Part shown: positions 57,363-64,000 of the stretch, one piece after another
Layout: each line of letters opens with the position of its first letter
How positions within the stretch are numbered: the first letter of the stretch is position 1
Source: Brevibacillus laterosporus DSM 25
GTDB lineage: Bacteria; Bacillota; Bacilli; Brevibacillales; Brevibacillaceae
Direction of reading: 5' to 3'
Assembly (NCBI RefSeq): GCF_002706795.1
Contig: NZ_CP017705.1
Location: forward strand, 124,001-188,000
DNA length: 64,000 nt
Position numbers and translations under genes: made by a program
The notes under the pieces: generated by a model
What the model was told of the DNA's origin: nothing
Database searches by the model: none
Seen by the model: only the letters and a program-made list of their open reading frames with translations

Positions 57363-57380
57363 AGTATAATATATTATACT
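57363..57380. promoter_or_regulatory. Palindromic operator candidate
   Basis: Perfect 18-bp palindrome AGTATAATATATTATACT in the divergent gap, with related TATAGTATAATATA sequence near 57438-57455 in front of the XRE-cupin gene. It is a candidate autoregulatory site. The AT-rich setting makes chance palindromes more likely. Confidence 0.4.
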
Positions 57381-57500
57381 GATTCAACCCAAAAACGTTT
57401 ATAAATTACTAATTATGACAAATTCCCTCTCAGCACGATATAGTATAATATATAAATACAAGGAAAAAGTAAACTAAATATCAAAAGGGTGTAATAAAAG

Positions 57501-58067
57501 ATGAGTTCTACTAAAGATGAAACAAAGAAACTGATTCAATTTGTAGGAACAACACTTCGAGAGCTCAGAAAGGAACAGAAATTAAGCTTAGAGGAGTTGG
57601 CGGCAAAGACAGGAGTCAGCAAACTTACACTGGGAAATATTGAACGTGGCGAAACGAATCCAACGCTAGGGATGCTGTGGAAAATTTCGAATGGCCTTTC
57701 CGTACCATTGATGACACTTTTAAAACCGGAAAATGAAATTAATATTTTACGTGCCGGACAAGGGCCACAAATTTCGGAAGAGGGTCAGGAATGGATTCTT
57801 GAACCTTTGTTTAGTGATACACGGGGAGGAATTGAGATGTATCGTGGTTTCCTACAACCCCATTGTACGTATGAGCCTGAATCTCATCATCCTGGAACGA
57901 TAGAGATTGCTACCGTAATGGCAGGAGAAGTTCAATTAACGATTGGAGAATTTTCCTATACTCTTAACAAATACGACTCGATTCAATTTACAGCGAGTGA
58001 AAAACATATTTACGCAAACCTACAGGATGAACAGGTCGTACTTCATTTAACGATAAGTTATAAATAG
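57501..58067 (+). CDS. XRE-family regulator with cupin domain
   Basis: A 188-residue protein with an N-terminal helix-turn-helix (about 17-70: TLRELRKEQKLSLEELAAKT, SKLTLGNIERGE) and a C-terminal cupin (about 110-185: HHPGTIEIATVMAGEVQLTIG). This class senses small molecules and represses neighbouring transporters or catabolic genes. It stands divergent to the deleted efflux gene. The SD is GGGTG, weak but 11 bases upstream. Confidence 0.88.
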   Translation: MSSTKDETKKLIQFVGTTLRELRKEQKLSLEELAAKTGVSKLTLGNIERGETNPTLGMLWKISNGLSVPLMTLLKPENEINILRAGQGPQISEEGQEWILEPLFSDTRGGIEMYRGFLQPHCTYEPESHHPGTIEIATVMAGEVQLTIGEFSYTLNKYDSIQFTASEKHIYANLQDEQVVLHLTISYK

Positions 58068-58220
58068 TATTTTTTATAAACAAAATTGGTTCAAACTTTT
58101 TTAATTGAATGTTGGTGATTACAGAGAAACTTATATAAAATGAACATTTATATTGCATTATCTTTTTTTACTTTTTATAAAATCATAACAAAATCACTGT
58201 CAATTTAGCAGTCATTTATC

Positions 58221-58249
58221 GCCCCCCTTTTTAAGTAAAGGGGCTTTTT
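58221..58249 (+). terminator. Terminator after the XRE-cupin gene
   Basis: CCCCTTT / AAAGGGG stem and a T5 run. Confidence 0.8.
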
Positions 58250-58686
58250 CTTATTTCTCTCCTGTAATTTCACCATTTTGACACACGATTATATTGCCCT
58301 ATTTATCATTTATCAGACTAGCAATTAATAATAGAATGTAACCTTTTTCAGTCCCTTCAGCTCTTTTAACGCTTGTAGGAAGAAAACACAGCAGTTCATA
58401 TTTCATTATCTTTCGTTATTTTTTTTAAAAAATTAACAGCTAAAAGTAACTTTGACAAAGATGCTTTTCGCTATTCAATTCACAGAAAACCAAATGATAA
58501 AATGTTTCTATAAAAATTATAACAAAATATCCCAACTCGATATTTTGTTATTACTTAAGGGAGGTTTATTTACATTTAAATGTTTTAACAAATGGCTAGG
58601 TATCATTTCATATTCTTCAACCATGCGAATGTATACTTGGTCTTAAAAAATGACTCAAATATTCTATAGAAAAGAGAGAAAACAAG
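58250..58686. other. Upstream region of the toxin carrier gene
   Basis: About 440 bp, AT-rich. One plus-strand frame (58452-58646) lacks an SD and is not counted. The promoter of the toxin gene must lie here, but no unambiguous -35/-10 pair or known operator can be named. Confidence 0.45.
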
Positions 58687-61155
58687 ATGAAGTTACCAAA
58701 AATGTATAAGTGTTTACTAGCAACCGCACTCCTCGGTCAATTCACCACCTATCCAGAACTATCACATGCGGCTTCGAGCGAGAGAGAAGTAATCAACGAC
58801 CAAGACGCTAATTTTAAAGGCTTATTAGGCTACTACTTTACTGATAAAGAGTTAAAAGAAACCGCTCTGATTTCGAATTCAGAGTCTGGTGATCTATCCG
58901 TTGATAACGATCAAATCGATGATATGTTACCTGATGAATTAAAACAATTTAAATCCGCTATGTGGACAGGATTTGTAAAAGCAGGAAAATCAGGTGAATA
59001 TACTTTCTCCACGTCAGATAATGACCACACCATATTATGGATAGATGATCAACAAGTCATCGATCAATCCTCCTCTACGCAAAAAATCTATCTAGAAAAA
59101 GGGAAGCTATATAAAGTAAAAATAACCTATAAGCCAGAATCCCCTACAGCTAACGAATTTGGCTTACAGCTAAAATGGATAACTCCTGCAGGAAAGAAAG
59201 AAATAATTCCAGAGGGAAATTTACTTCTACCTGACATAAAAAATCAACCAGAGAATGAATCCAGTAGAAAAAAAAGAAGTATTTCAGCAACTTCTGATGA
59301 CGGAGTCGAAGATACTGATGGTGACGGCATCCCTGATTCGTTAGAAAATGAAGGATATACCTTGGATATCAAGAATAAAAAACTCACCCTGATGCCTTGG
59401 ATTGAAAAAGTCCATGGAAAAAAAGTAACGAGATTTGGAGAACCGTTAACAAAATATACATCCTCTGCTTATAAATGGAGCACGGCTTCTGATCCATATA
59501 GCGATTTCGCGAAAGTATCAGGAATCATTGATAAGAAGGTAAAAGTGAGACATCCGTTACTTGCTGCGTATCCTAATTTACAGGTCCATATGGACAAATT
59601 CATTATTTCGAAAAATAGAAATGAAACGCTAGAAAATGGGGGAAATGCAAGTAACACGATCAGTGGAAGTACGTCCACAAGCAATACTCATTCAACAGAA
59701 GTATCTGTTGGAGCTGAAGTCAATGTTTCCTTATTTAACTTTGGTGGAAGTGTATCCACTAATTTTAGCGATAGCAATTCACAGACAGTAACCATCGATC
59801 ATTCGAGTTCAGAGAGTTTGGGAAGGAACTGGTCCAAGAGCATAGGTTTAAATGCAGGAGAAGCTGCCTATTTCAATGCGAATATCCGATATGTTAATAA
59901 TGGTACCGCTCCTATCTATGAAGCAGCACCTACTACTTCTCTCGTACTAGGTAAAAACGATACCATTGCAACGATAAAAGCAAAAGAAAACCATCTAGCA
60001 AATGTAGTGTTACCAGACCGTTTTTATCCAAACAAAGATCAAGCAGCCATTTCCCTACAAACCAAAGACGATTTTGGGTCCAGCCCCATCACAATCAATA
60101 AGGATCAGCTTGATATTCTGGAGCAGACAAAACAAATGCGATTAGAAACTGACCAGGTTTCAGGTTATGTAGGTGTAATCGATCCTAAAACAAAATTAGT
60201 TGAGGTAGATAAAGATAAGCAGTGGAGTCATATTATCCCTCAAATCGAGGAAACATCTGCTCGATTGATCTTAAAAACACCAGACGATCTAGAGATAGAA
60301 AGACGAGTAGCTGCCATTGATCCTATTGACTTTATCGAACAAACGAAGCCAGATGTTACATTAGGAGAAGCGCTCCAATTAGCTTTTGGTTTTGAAGACA
60401 AGAACGGAACATTATCTTACAAAAATACGAGTATAGATAATTTTAAATTGGTGTTTGATGAAGAAACAGCTGCAAATATTGAAAAACAATTAGAAAACAT
60501 GGAAACAGAAAGTATCTATGACGTCCAATTACATGCTCGCATGAATATACTAATTTCACCGAAGAAGGATGAACCTACAGATGATGTTGAAGTATCTGAT
60601 TGGGAAACAATAGATGGAGAAAAGTATTACTATAGATTTGGTGAAATGCAAACAGGATGGCAAACGATAGATGGGAAAAAATATTATTTTAATAAAAATG
60701 GTGTGCTAGAACCCAGCAGAGTAATTGAGGATGGTACCTATCAAATAAAAACAGCATTAAAAAATAACAGTCTCGTTGATTGGAATAGAAGCGATAATAA
60801 TATCACGTTGTATGAAAAGCACAATGGCAGTAATCAAAAATGGGAATTAGAATATAATGACACTCATCAAGCGTATGTGATTCGAAATTTAGAAGATAAC
60901 AATAAAATTATGGCTTGGAATGCTTATCAGAATTTAACCAATGTATTTGCTACACCGTTTGAAGGGAAAGAAGAACATTTTTGGATTCCTGAATCGCTAG
61001 GTAATGGTTTCTATAAATTAAAAAACAAGAAAGATCCTACTAAAGTGTTAGATGTAGATGGTTCAGGTACTTCAAACGGGTCCAACATTCAGGTAAGTAA
61101 TTATAAAGGTACTGATAATCAAAAGTGGGAATTAGAAAAATTGGAAGCAAATTAG
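58687..61155 (+). CDS. Anthrax protective-antigen-like toxin carrier (B component) with a lectin tail
   Basis: An 822-residue secreted protein. Signal peptide 1-28. PA14 domain about 40-185. Furin-type site RKKR at 194-197. Calcium motif [12 protein letters not shown] (209-220). Heptamer/pore domain about 225-540, with [29 protein letters not shown] and DDF (Phe463), the place of the PA phi-clamp Phe427. Oligomerisation domain about 545-625 ([19 protein letters not shown]). Up to here it follows Bacillus anthracis PA closely. Then PA domain 4 is missing. Instead there is a choline-binding-type repeat (640-674; [13 protein letters not shown]) and a ricin-type lectin domain (678-820, with NQKWELE twice). 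The receptor is therefore likely a glycan. SD AAGAGAG upstream. Confidence 0.93.
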   Translation: MKLPKMYKCLLATALLGQFTTYPELSHAASSEREVINDQDANFKGLLGYYFTDKELKETALISNSESGDLSVDNDQIDDMLPDELKQFKSAMWTGFVKAGKSGEYTFSTSDNDHTILWIDDQQVIDQSSSTQKIYLEKGKLYKVKITYKPESPTANEFGLQLKWITPAGKKEIIPEGNLLLPDIKNQPENESSRKKRSISATSDDGVEDTDGDGIPDSLENEGYTLDIKNKKLTLMPWIEKVHGKKVTRFGEPLTKYTSSAYKWSTASDPYSDFAKVSGIIDKKVKVRHPLLAAYPNLQVHMDKFIISKNRNETLENGGNASNTISGSTSTSNTHSTEVSVGAEVNVSLFNFGGSVSTNFSDSNSQTVTIDHSSSESLGRNWSKSIGLNAGEAAYFNANIRYVNNGTAPIYEAAPTTSLVLGKNDTIATIKAKENHLANVVLPDRFYPNKDQAAISLQTKDDFGSSPITINKDQLDILEQTKQMRLETDQVSGYVGVIDPKTKLVEVDKDKQWSHIIPQIEETSARLILKTPDDLEIERRVAAIDPIDFIEQTKPDVTLGEALQLAFGFEDKNGTLSYKNTSIDNFKLVFDEETAANIEKQLENMETESIYDVQLHARMNILISPKKDEPTDDVEVSDWETIDGEKYYYRFGEMQTGWQTIDGKKYYFNKNGVLEPSRVIEDGTYQIKTALKNNSLVDWNRSDNNITLYEKHNGSNQKWELEYNDTHQAYVIRNLEDNNKIMAWNAYQNLTNVFATPFEGKEEHFWIPESLGNGFYKLKNKKDPTKVLDVDGSGTSNGSNIQVSNYKGTDNQKWELEKLEAN

Positions 61156-61230
61156 GTTGTCAGTCAACGTTTGTACATTGAAATAAACATGAAGGTAATG
61201 ACTGAACCTCCCGCTATCCCATAGATGTCA

Positions 61231-61295
61231 AAAACAGCCCTCTTTTCCATAGTAATCACATAATAGATGTACTAAAAAAGAGGGCTGTTTTCTTC
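61231..61295 (+). terminator. Terminator between the two toxin genes
   Basis: AAAACAGCCCTCTTTT / AAAAGAGGGCTGTTTT, a 16-bp perfect stem with a T-run and long loop. It is 75 bp after the B gene and 100 bp before the A gene, so the A gene probably has its own promoter or depends on read-through. Confidence 0.9.
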
Positions 61296-61395
61296 ATTTG
61301 TCGAGGACACTGATAAACGAGTGATTTTATCTTCGATGGATATACAAAAGACTCTACTACCTTCGGGGGTTCCACTACATGTAAGGAGGAATTTG

Positions 61396-63288
61396 ATGCC
61401 ACACAGAAATAAAATGCTAAAAGTCCTGAGTACAACTACGATGCTGTTGGCTTTAACAGCCACTTCTCCAGCGTTTTCCTATATTACTCATGCCGCAAAT
61501 GGAATACATGATGTAGAAGATAAAAAGAAAGAGGATAAAGAAAAAAAAGAGAAAGAAGATAAAGAAAAGAAAGAGCGAGAGAAAAAAGCCAGAGAAGAAA
61601 GAATGAAAGAAATTAGTAAAGGAATTGTAACAACAGAGTTTAACAGTGAAGAAGAACAACGATTACAAGATACCCAAGCCCTATTAAAAAAACTTTCGCC
61701 TGAAGTATTGGAAATGTATGAAAAGGTGGGAGGAAAAATTCATCTGACAGATAAAAGTATTGCAGAAAATCCTACTGTCCGGGATATCAGTGAAAAAGAA
61801 AAGCAGATAAAAGATAGCGAAGGAAATGAAGTTTCCTTAGATTCTCATTTTGTATTTTCAATAGGTGGTAAAAACCCAGCTCTGATTATCCATACAGAAG
61901 AGTATTCGGAAAGCCACAGCAAAAGCAAAGAGGTATATTATGAGGTAGGAAAAGCAATCGCTCGTGACACGTTAGAAGAAAATACTTTTGCAAATGAAGC
62001 GTTTTTAGAAGCTGTACATCAAGCAAAAGCAGACGAAGATGCAAGCGCGTTACTCCTTTCACATCTACCCCCTCATGAAGGTGAGTATGATACCACATAT
62101 GTGAAAGAACACATCAATGAATTTCGAGAGGTGTTTGCACAAGCATTTTCGTATTATTATGAACCTAGCTATCGACCTGTATTAAAAGCTTATGCACCAG
62201 AAATGTTTAGGTACATGGATGACATGAGCAAAAAGGGATTTGAAGAAATAAATAAGAGTTTGAATGAAACAGAAAAGCCAGAACGAAAAGACTTCAAGGA
62301 AGATGTAACAGCAGCTGATACGTGGTACAAAGAAATGTATAAGGAATATAGTCAGAAGCTCAAACCTGAGCAAAAAGCAGCCATCCAATTATATACCACT
62401 CAAAATTATAAAACGATCAATAAAGGATTACGAGAGGATAATCTGCCTGTAGACAAGATAAAAGAAGTGCGAGACATGTCGAAGGCTTTAGCCAAGTCCC
62501 CTATTTCAGAAGCAGGAGTTGTGTATAGAAAAGTTGGGAAAGATGCGCTAGGTATTGACATCACGACTAACTTTAAAAATCAAAATGTTGTAACGAAATT
62601 GAAAAATGACTTAGAAGGTTCAATCAGAGAAGAGAAAGCTTTTCTTAGTACCTCAGTAGCGAACCACTTTAGTGAATCCTTCGATGCAAAAACAGTTCTA
62701 TTTAAAATAAATATTCCAGAAGGAACACATGCTGCTTATATTTTTGGAGACCTTGCTACCTACCAAGGAGAATCCGAACTAATCATAGATAAAGGCTCTT
62801 CTTACAGGATTGATAAAATTAATACGTATGAATACACGAAAAAATCTGGAGTTAAACAAACAAATTTACTAGTAGAAGCAACATTACTTCCAAGTGATCT
62901 TGCAGACAATATCAATACGGCAGCAAAAGAGCTGGAAAAGCATGGATTGAAGGATCAGCAAGATAATATATTGGAAAAATTTATTGATTTAGATGAGTCT
63001 TTATCTGATCTAGACCGACTATTAAAAAAATCGAATGAAATGAATGAAGAACAAACGCTAGAATATTTTAAAGCAATTGTTGATAATGTCAGTCATGTAA
63101 ATAAACATGATGCTACTATCCTAAACACATTATTAACGAATAGCAAAGAAAATACAGAATTTACTACTTGGTTAGAAGATGTAAAAACAATGTACGGGCA
63201 TATTGAAACGATACAAAAATTAAGCGACAATGAAATAATTGAATACCTAACAACATTAAAAGGTAAATTAGACTCTGATAACAGCTAA
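61396..63288 (+). CDS. Chimeric toxin A component: anthrax LF/EF-type PA-binding domain fused to an ADP-ribosyltransferase
   Basis: A 630-residue secreted protein. ATG at 61396 has AAGGAGG 6 bases upstream; the frame back to 61321 has none. Signal peptide to about 34, then a Lys/Glu-rich stretch (about 43-69), as in anthrax LF. Residues about 70-287 follow the LF/EF PA-binding domain (SPEVLEMYEKVGGKIHL, VYYEVGKAIARD, YRPVLKAYAPEMFRYMD). Residues about 300-500 are an ADP-ribosyltransferase: catalytic Arg378 (VVYRKVG), FLSTSV (418-420) and ExE as ESE (Glu459, Glu461). Tail 501-630 is helical, without known homology. Certhrax has the same two-domain plan but QxE; ExE enzymes usually modify arginine (actin in iota/Vip2). 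Confidence 0.92.
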   Translation: MPHRNKMLKVLSTTTMLLALTATSPAFSYITHAANGIHDVEDKKKEDKEKKEKEDKEKKEREKKAREERMKEISKGIVTTEFNSEEEQRLQDTQALLKKLSPEVLEMYEKVGGKIHLTDKSIAENPTVRDISEKEKQIKDSEGNEVSLDSHFVFSIGGKNPALIIHTEEYSESHSKSKEVYYEVGKAIARDTLEENTFANEAFLEAVHQAKADEDASALLLSHLPPHEGEYDTTYVKEHINEFREVFAQAFSYYYEPSYRPVLKAYAPEMFRYMDDMSKKGFEEINKSLNETEKPERKDFKEDVTAADTWYKEMYKEYSQKLKPEQKAAIQLYTTQNYKTINKGLREDNLPVDKIKEVRDMSKALAKSPISEAGVVYRKVGKDALGIDITTNFKNQNVVTKLKNDLEGSIREEKAFLSTSVANHFSESFDAKTVLFKINIPEGTHAAYIFGDLATYQGESELIIDKGSSYRIDKINTYEYTKKSGVKQTNLLVEATLLPSDLADNINTAAKELEKHGLKDQQDNILEKFIDLDESLSDLDRLLKKSNEMNEEQTLEYFKAIVDNVSHVNKHDATILNTLLTNSKENTEFTTWLEDVKTMYGHIETIQKLSDNEIIEYLTTLKGKLDSDNS

Positions 63289-63721
63289 TAGAATCTAAGA
63301 TGCTTTTCCATACTCTAAGTCATTAGCGAGTATCCTCCCACATCCAGATCGCTGTAAGAATGCACCCCTAACGTTCATCGGTAAACCCAAAAGGTTTTTC
63401 CAATGCCTACTGAAGGGGTGTATTTAATTTAAAAGTCCAAAGAAATGTTGTTATGCTGCTCTTTCGCGGTTCCTTTACATGCCCCTCTTGTTTCAGTCAA
63501 CTCAAGTGTCGTGAAATGGTTAACTAATAGCTATAGTAGCTTATATAATACCAAATCTTACAAAAAACAGGGCAAATATTCATTTATATATGCCGAGATT
63601 GTATGATGATATGTAATAACATTTCCAGTTAAAAAAGAGGTCTTCCGTACTCCCTCTGATTGATAATTGTCCACTGGCCAATGTAGACGATTTCCTCCCA
63701 TAATATATCTCTACTTTATTG
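63289..63721. other. Downstream region with a nested hairpin and a short coding relic
   Basis: A long-range stem CACCCCT / AGGGGTG (63363-63420) encloses a second hairpin AAACC / GGTTT. Beside it, the minus strand has 33 open codons without a start (63429-63530; contains ETRGACKGTAKEQ). Both could be the degenerate end of an insertion sequence, but no transposase motif is recognisable. Confidence 0.35.
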
Positions 63722-63722
63722 C

Positions 63723-63767
63723 AATAAAGGCGCTCAAGTCGGTTTGAACCGGTCGAGCGCCTTTATT
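63723..63767. terminator. Terminator of the CPBP protease gene
   Basis: AATAAAGGCGCTC / GAGCGCCTTTATT, 13-bp perfect stem; A/T runs on both sides. Confidence 0.85.
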
Positions 63768-63782
63768 TTTCGCATGTTCTTC

Positions 63783-64000
63783 CTATTTCACAAAACTAGC
63801 AAGAATAATAAAGCTATCAATAAAAGCATGAACGATCATGGGCCCCACTAGATTTTTTGTACGGATCCAGATCAAGCCCATCAACAATCCGGTGATAAAC
63901 TGCTCTGTCAAAACTGTGGAAAGTGACCAAGTTAGGTTGCCGTGGGTAGCCCAAGAAGTAAGAAAATAGGCATACGGTACATGGTAGAGAGCAAATAGCA
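63783..64000 (-). CDS. CPBP-family intramembrane metalloprotease (partial, 5' end beyond the right edge)
   Basis: The minus strand is open from base 64000 to a TAG at 63783-63785 (about 71 codons). It shows CPBP/CAAX protease motif FALYHVPYAYF and, near the end, GPMIVHAFIDSFII with the third conserved His motif. These multi-pass membrane proteases occur in prenyl processing and in bacteriocin self-immunity. The N-terminal EE motif lies outside the window. Confidence 0.85.
   Translation of the reverse strand, partial: LFALYHVPYAYFLTSWATHGNLTWSLSTVLTEQFITGLLMGLIWIRTKNLVGPMIVHAFIDSFIILASFVK

Noticed and set aside
58452..58646. Plus-strand frame just upstream of the toxin carrier
   Set aside because: No SD at its start and low-complexity Phe/Ile/Lys composition; probably leader sequence.
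58687..61155. Calling the carrier Vip1
   Set aside because: The RKKR site, DDF clamp region and domain 2-3 sequence are much closer to anthrax PA than to my memory of Vip1, and the partner carries an LF/EF-type domain.
61321..61395. A GTG start 25 codons upstream for the toxin A component
   Set aside because: No SD; it would put 25 polar residues before the signal peptide. The ATG at 61396 has a perfect SD.

Overview
The window looks like a chromosomal segment of a low-GC, endospore-forming, motile Firmicute, most probably Brevibacillus laterosporus or a close relative. This is inferred from gene content only: three flagellin genes, a spore-cortex hydrolase, a Spo0E-like peptide, many Bacillales-specific DUF families, a cyanide dihydratase very like the Bacillus pumilus enzyme, and a two-gene anthrax-type protein toxin. 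No 16S or database search was possible.

Layout. 1-3452 (minus strand): the end of a biosynthetic cluster that makes an unusual ACP-bound polyketide extender (FkbH-like loader, acyl-CoA dehydrogenase, ACP, trans-acting acyltransferase), with a truncated gene at its upstream edge. 4079-8762: three tandem flagellin genes, each with its own sigma-D-type promoter, CsrA-type leader and terminator. 8763-17100: an accessory, decayed region with small secreted and membrane proteins, a frameshifted DUF3238 protein, a Spo0E-like gene, a peptide/receptor quorum-sensing pair of RRNPP type whose receptor is frameshifted, and a split coiled-coil gene. 17227-32122: housekeeping genes (lipoprotein cyclophilin, SleB, YfhH, several DUF proteins, DEAD-box helicase, tyrosine phosphatase, HEPN protein, TPP riboswitch with thiC). 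32256-37138: pyruvate dehydrogenase operon pdhABCD. 37406-46233: esterase, tRNA-Tyr and tRNA-Thr, HesB-like protein, helD, fluoride riboswitch with two crcB genes, and the SOS pair yneA/lexA with four LexA boxes. 46535-58067: accessory genes and relics (isochorismatase just upstream, then GNAT, MATE and a multidrug transporter), with VanY, cyanide dihydratase and MntH. 58687-63288: the AB toxin. The right edge holds a partial CPBP protease.

The most interesting system is the toxin pair. The first gene encodes an anthrax protective-antigen-like pore former (PA14 domain, RKKR furin-type site, calcium motif, pore and oligomerisation domains, conserved DDF clamp) in which the PA receptor-binding domain 4 is replaced by a choline-binding-type repeat and a ricin-type lectin domain. 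The second encodes an A component that joins an anthrax LF/EF-type PA-binding domain to an ADP-ribosyltransferase with an R / STS / ExE signature and an unexplained 130-residue helical tail. This architecture resembles Certhrax more than Vip2 or iota toxin, but carries ExE instead of QxE and sits next to its own PA-like carrier. Other notable signals are the RRNPP peptide/receptor pair, the CsrA-type hairpin kept in all three flagellin leaders, a structured RNA candidate at 19421-19568, and a gapless 80-bp direct repeat around a DUF1259 gene.

Decay is a theme: at least ten frameshifted, internally deleted or truncated genes lie in the accessory stretches. Some single-base lesions, notably two in A-runs of the RRNPP receptor, could instead be sequencing errors.
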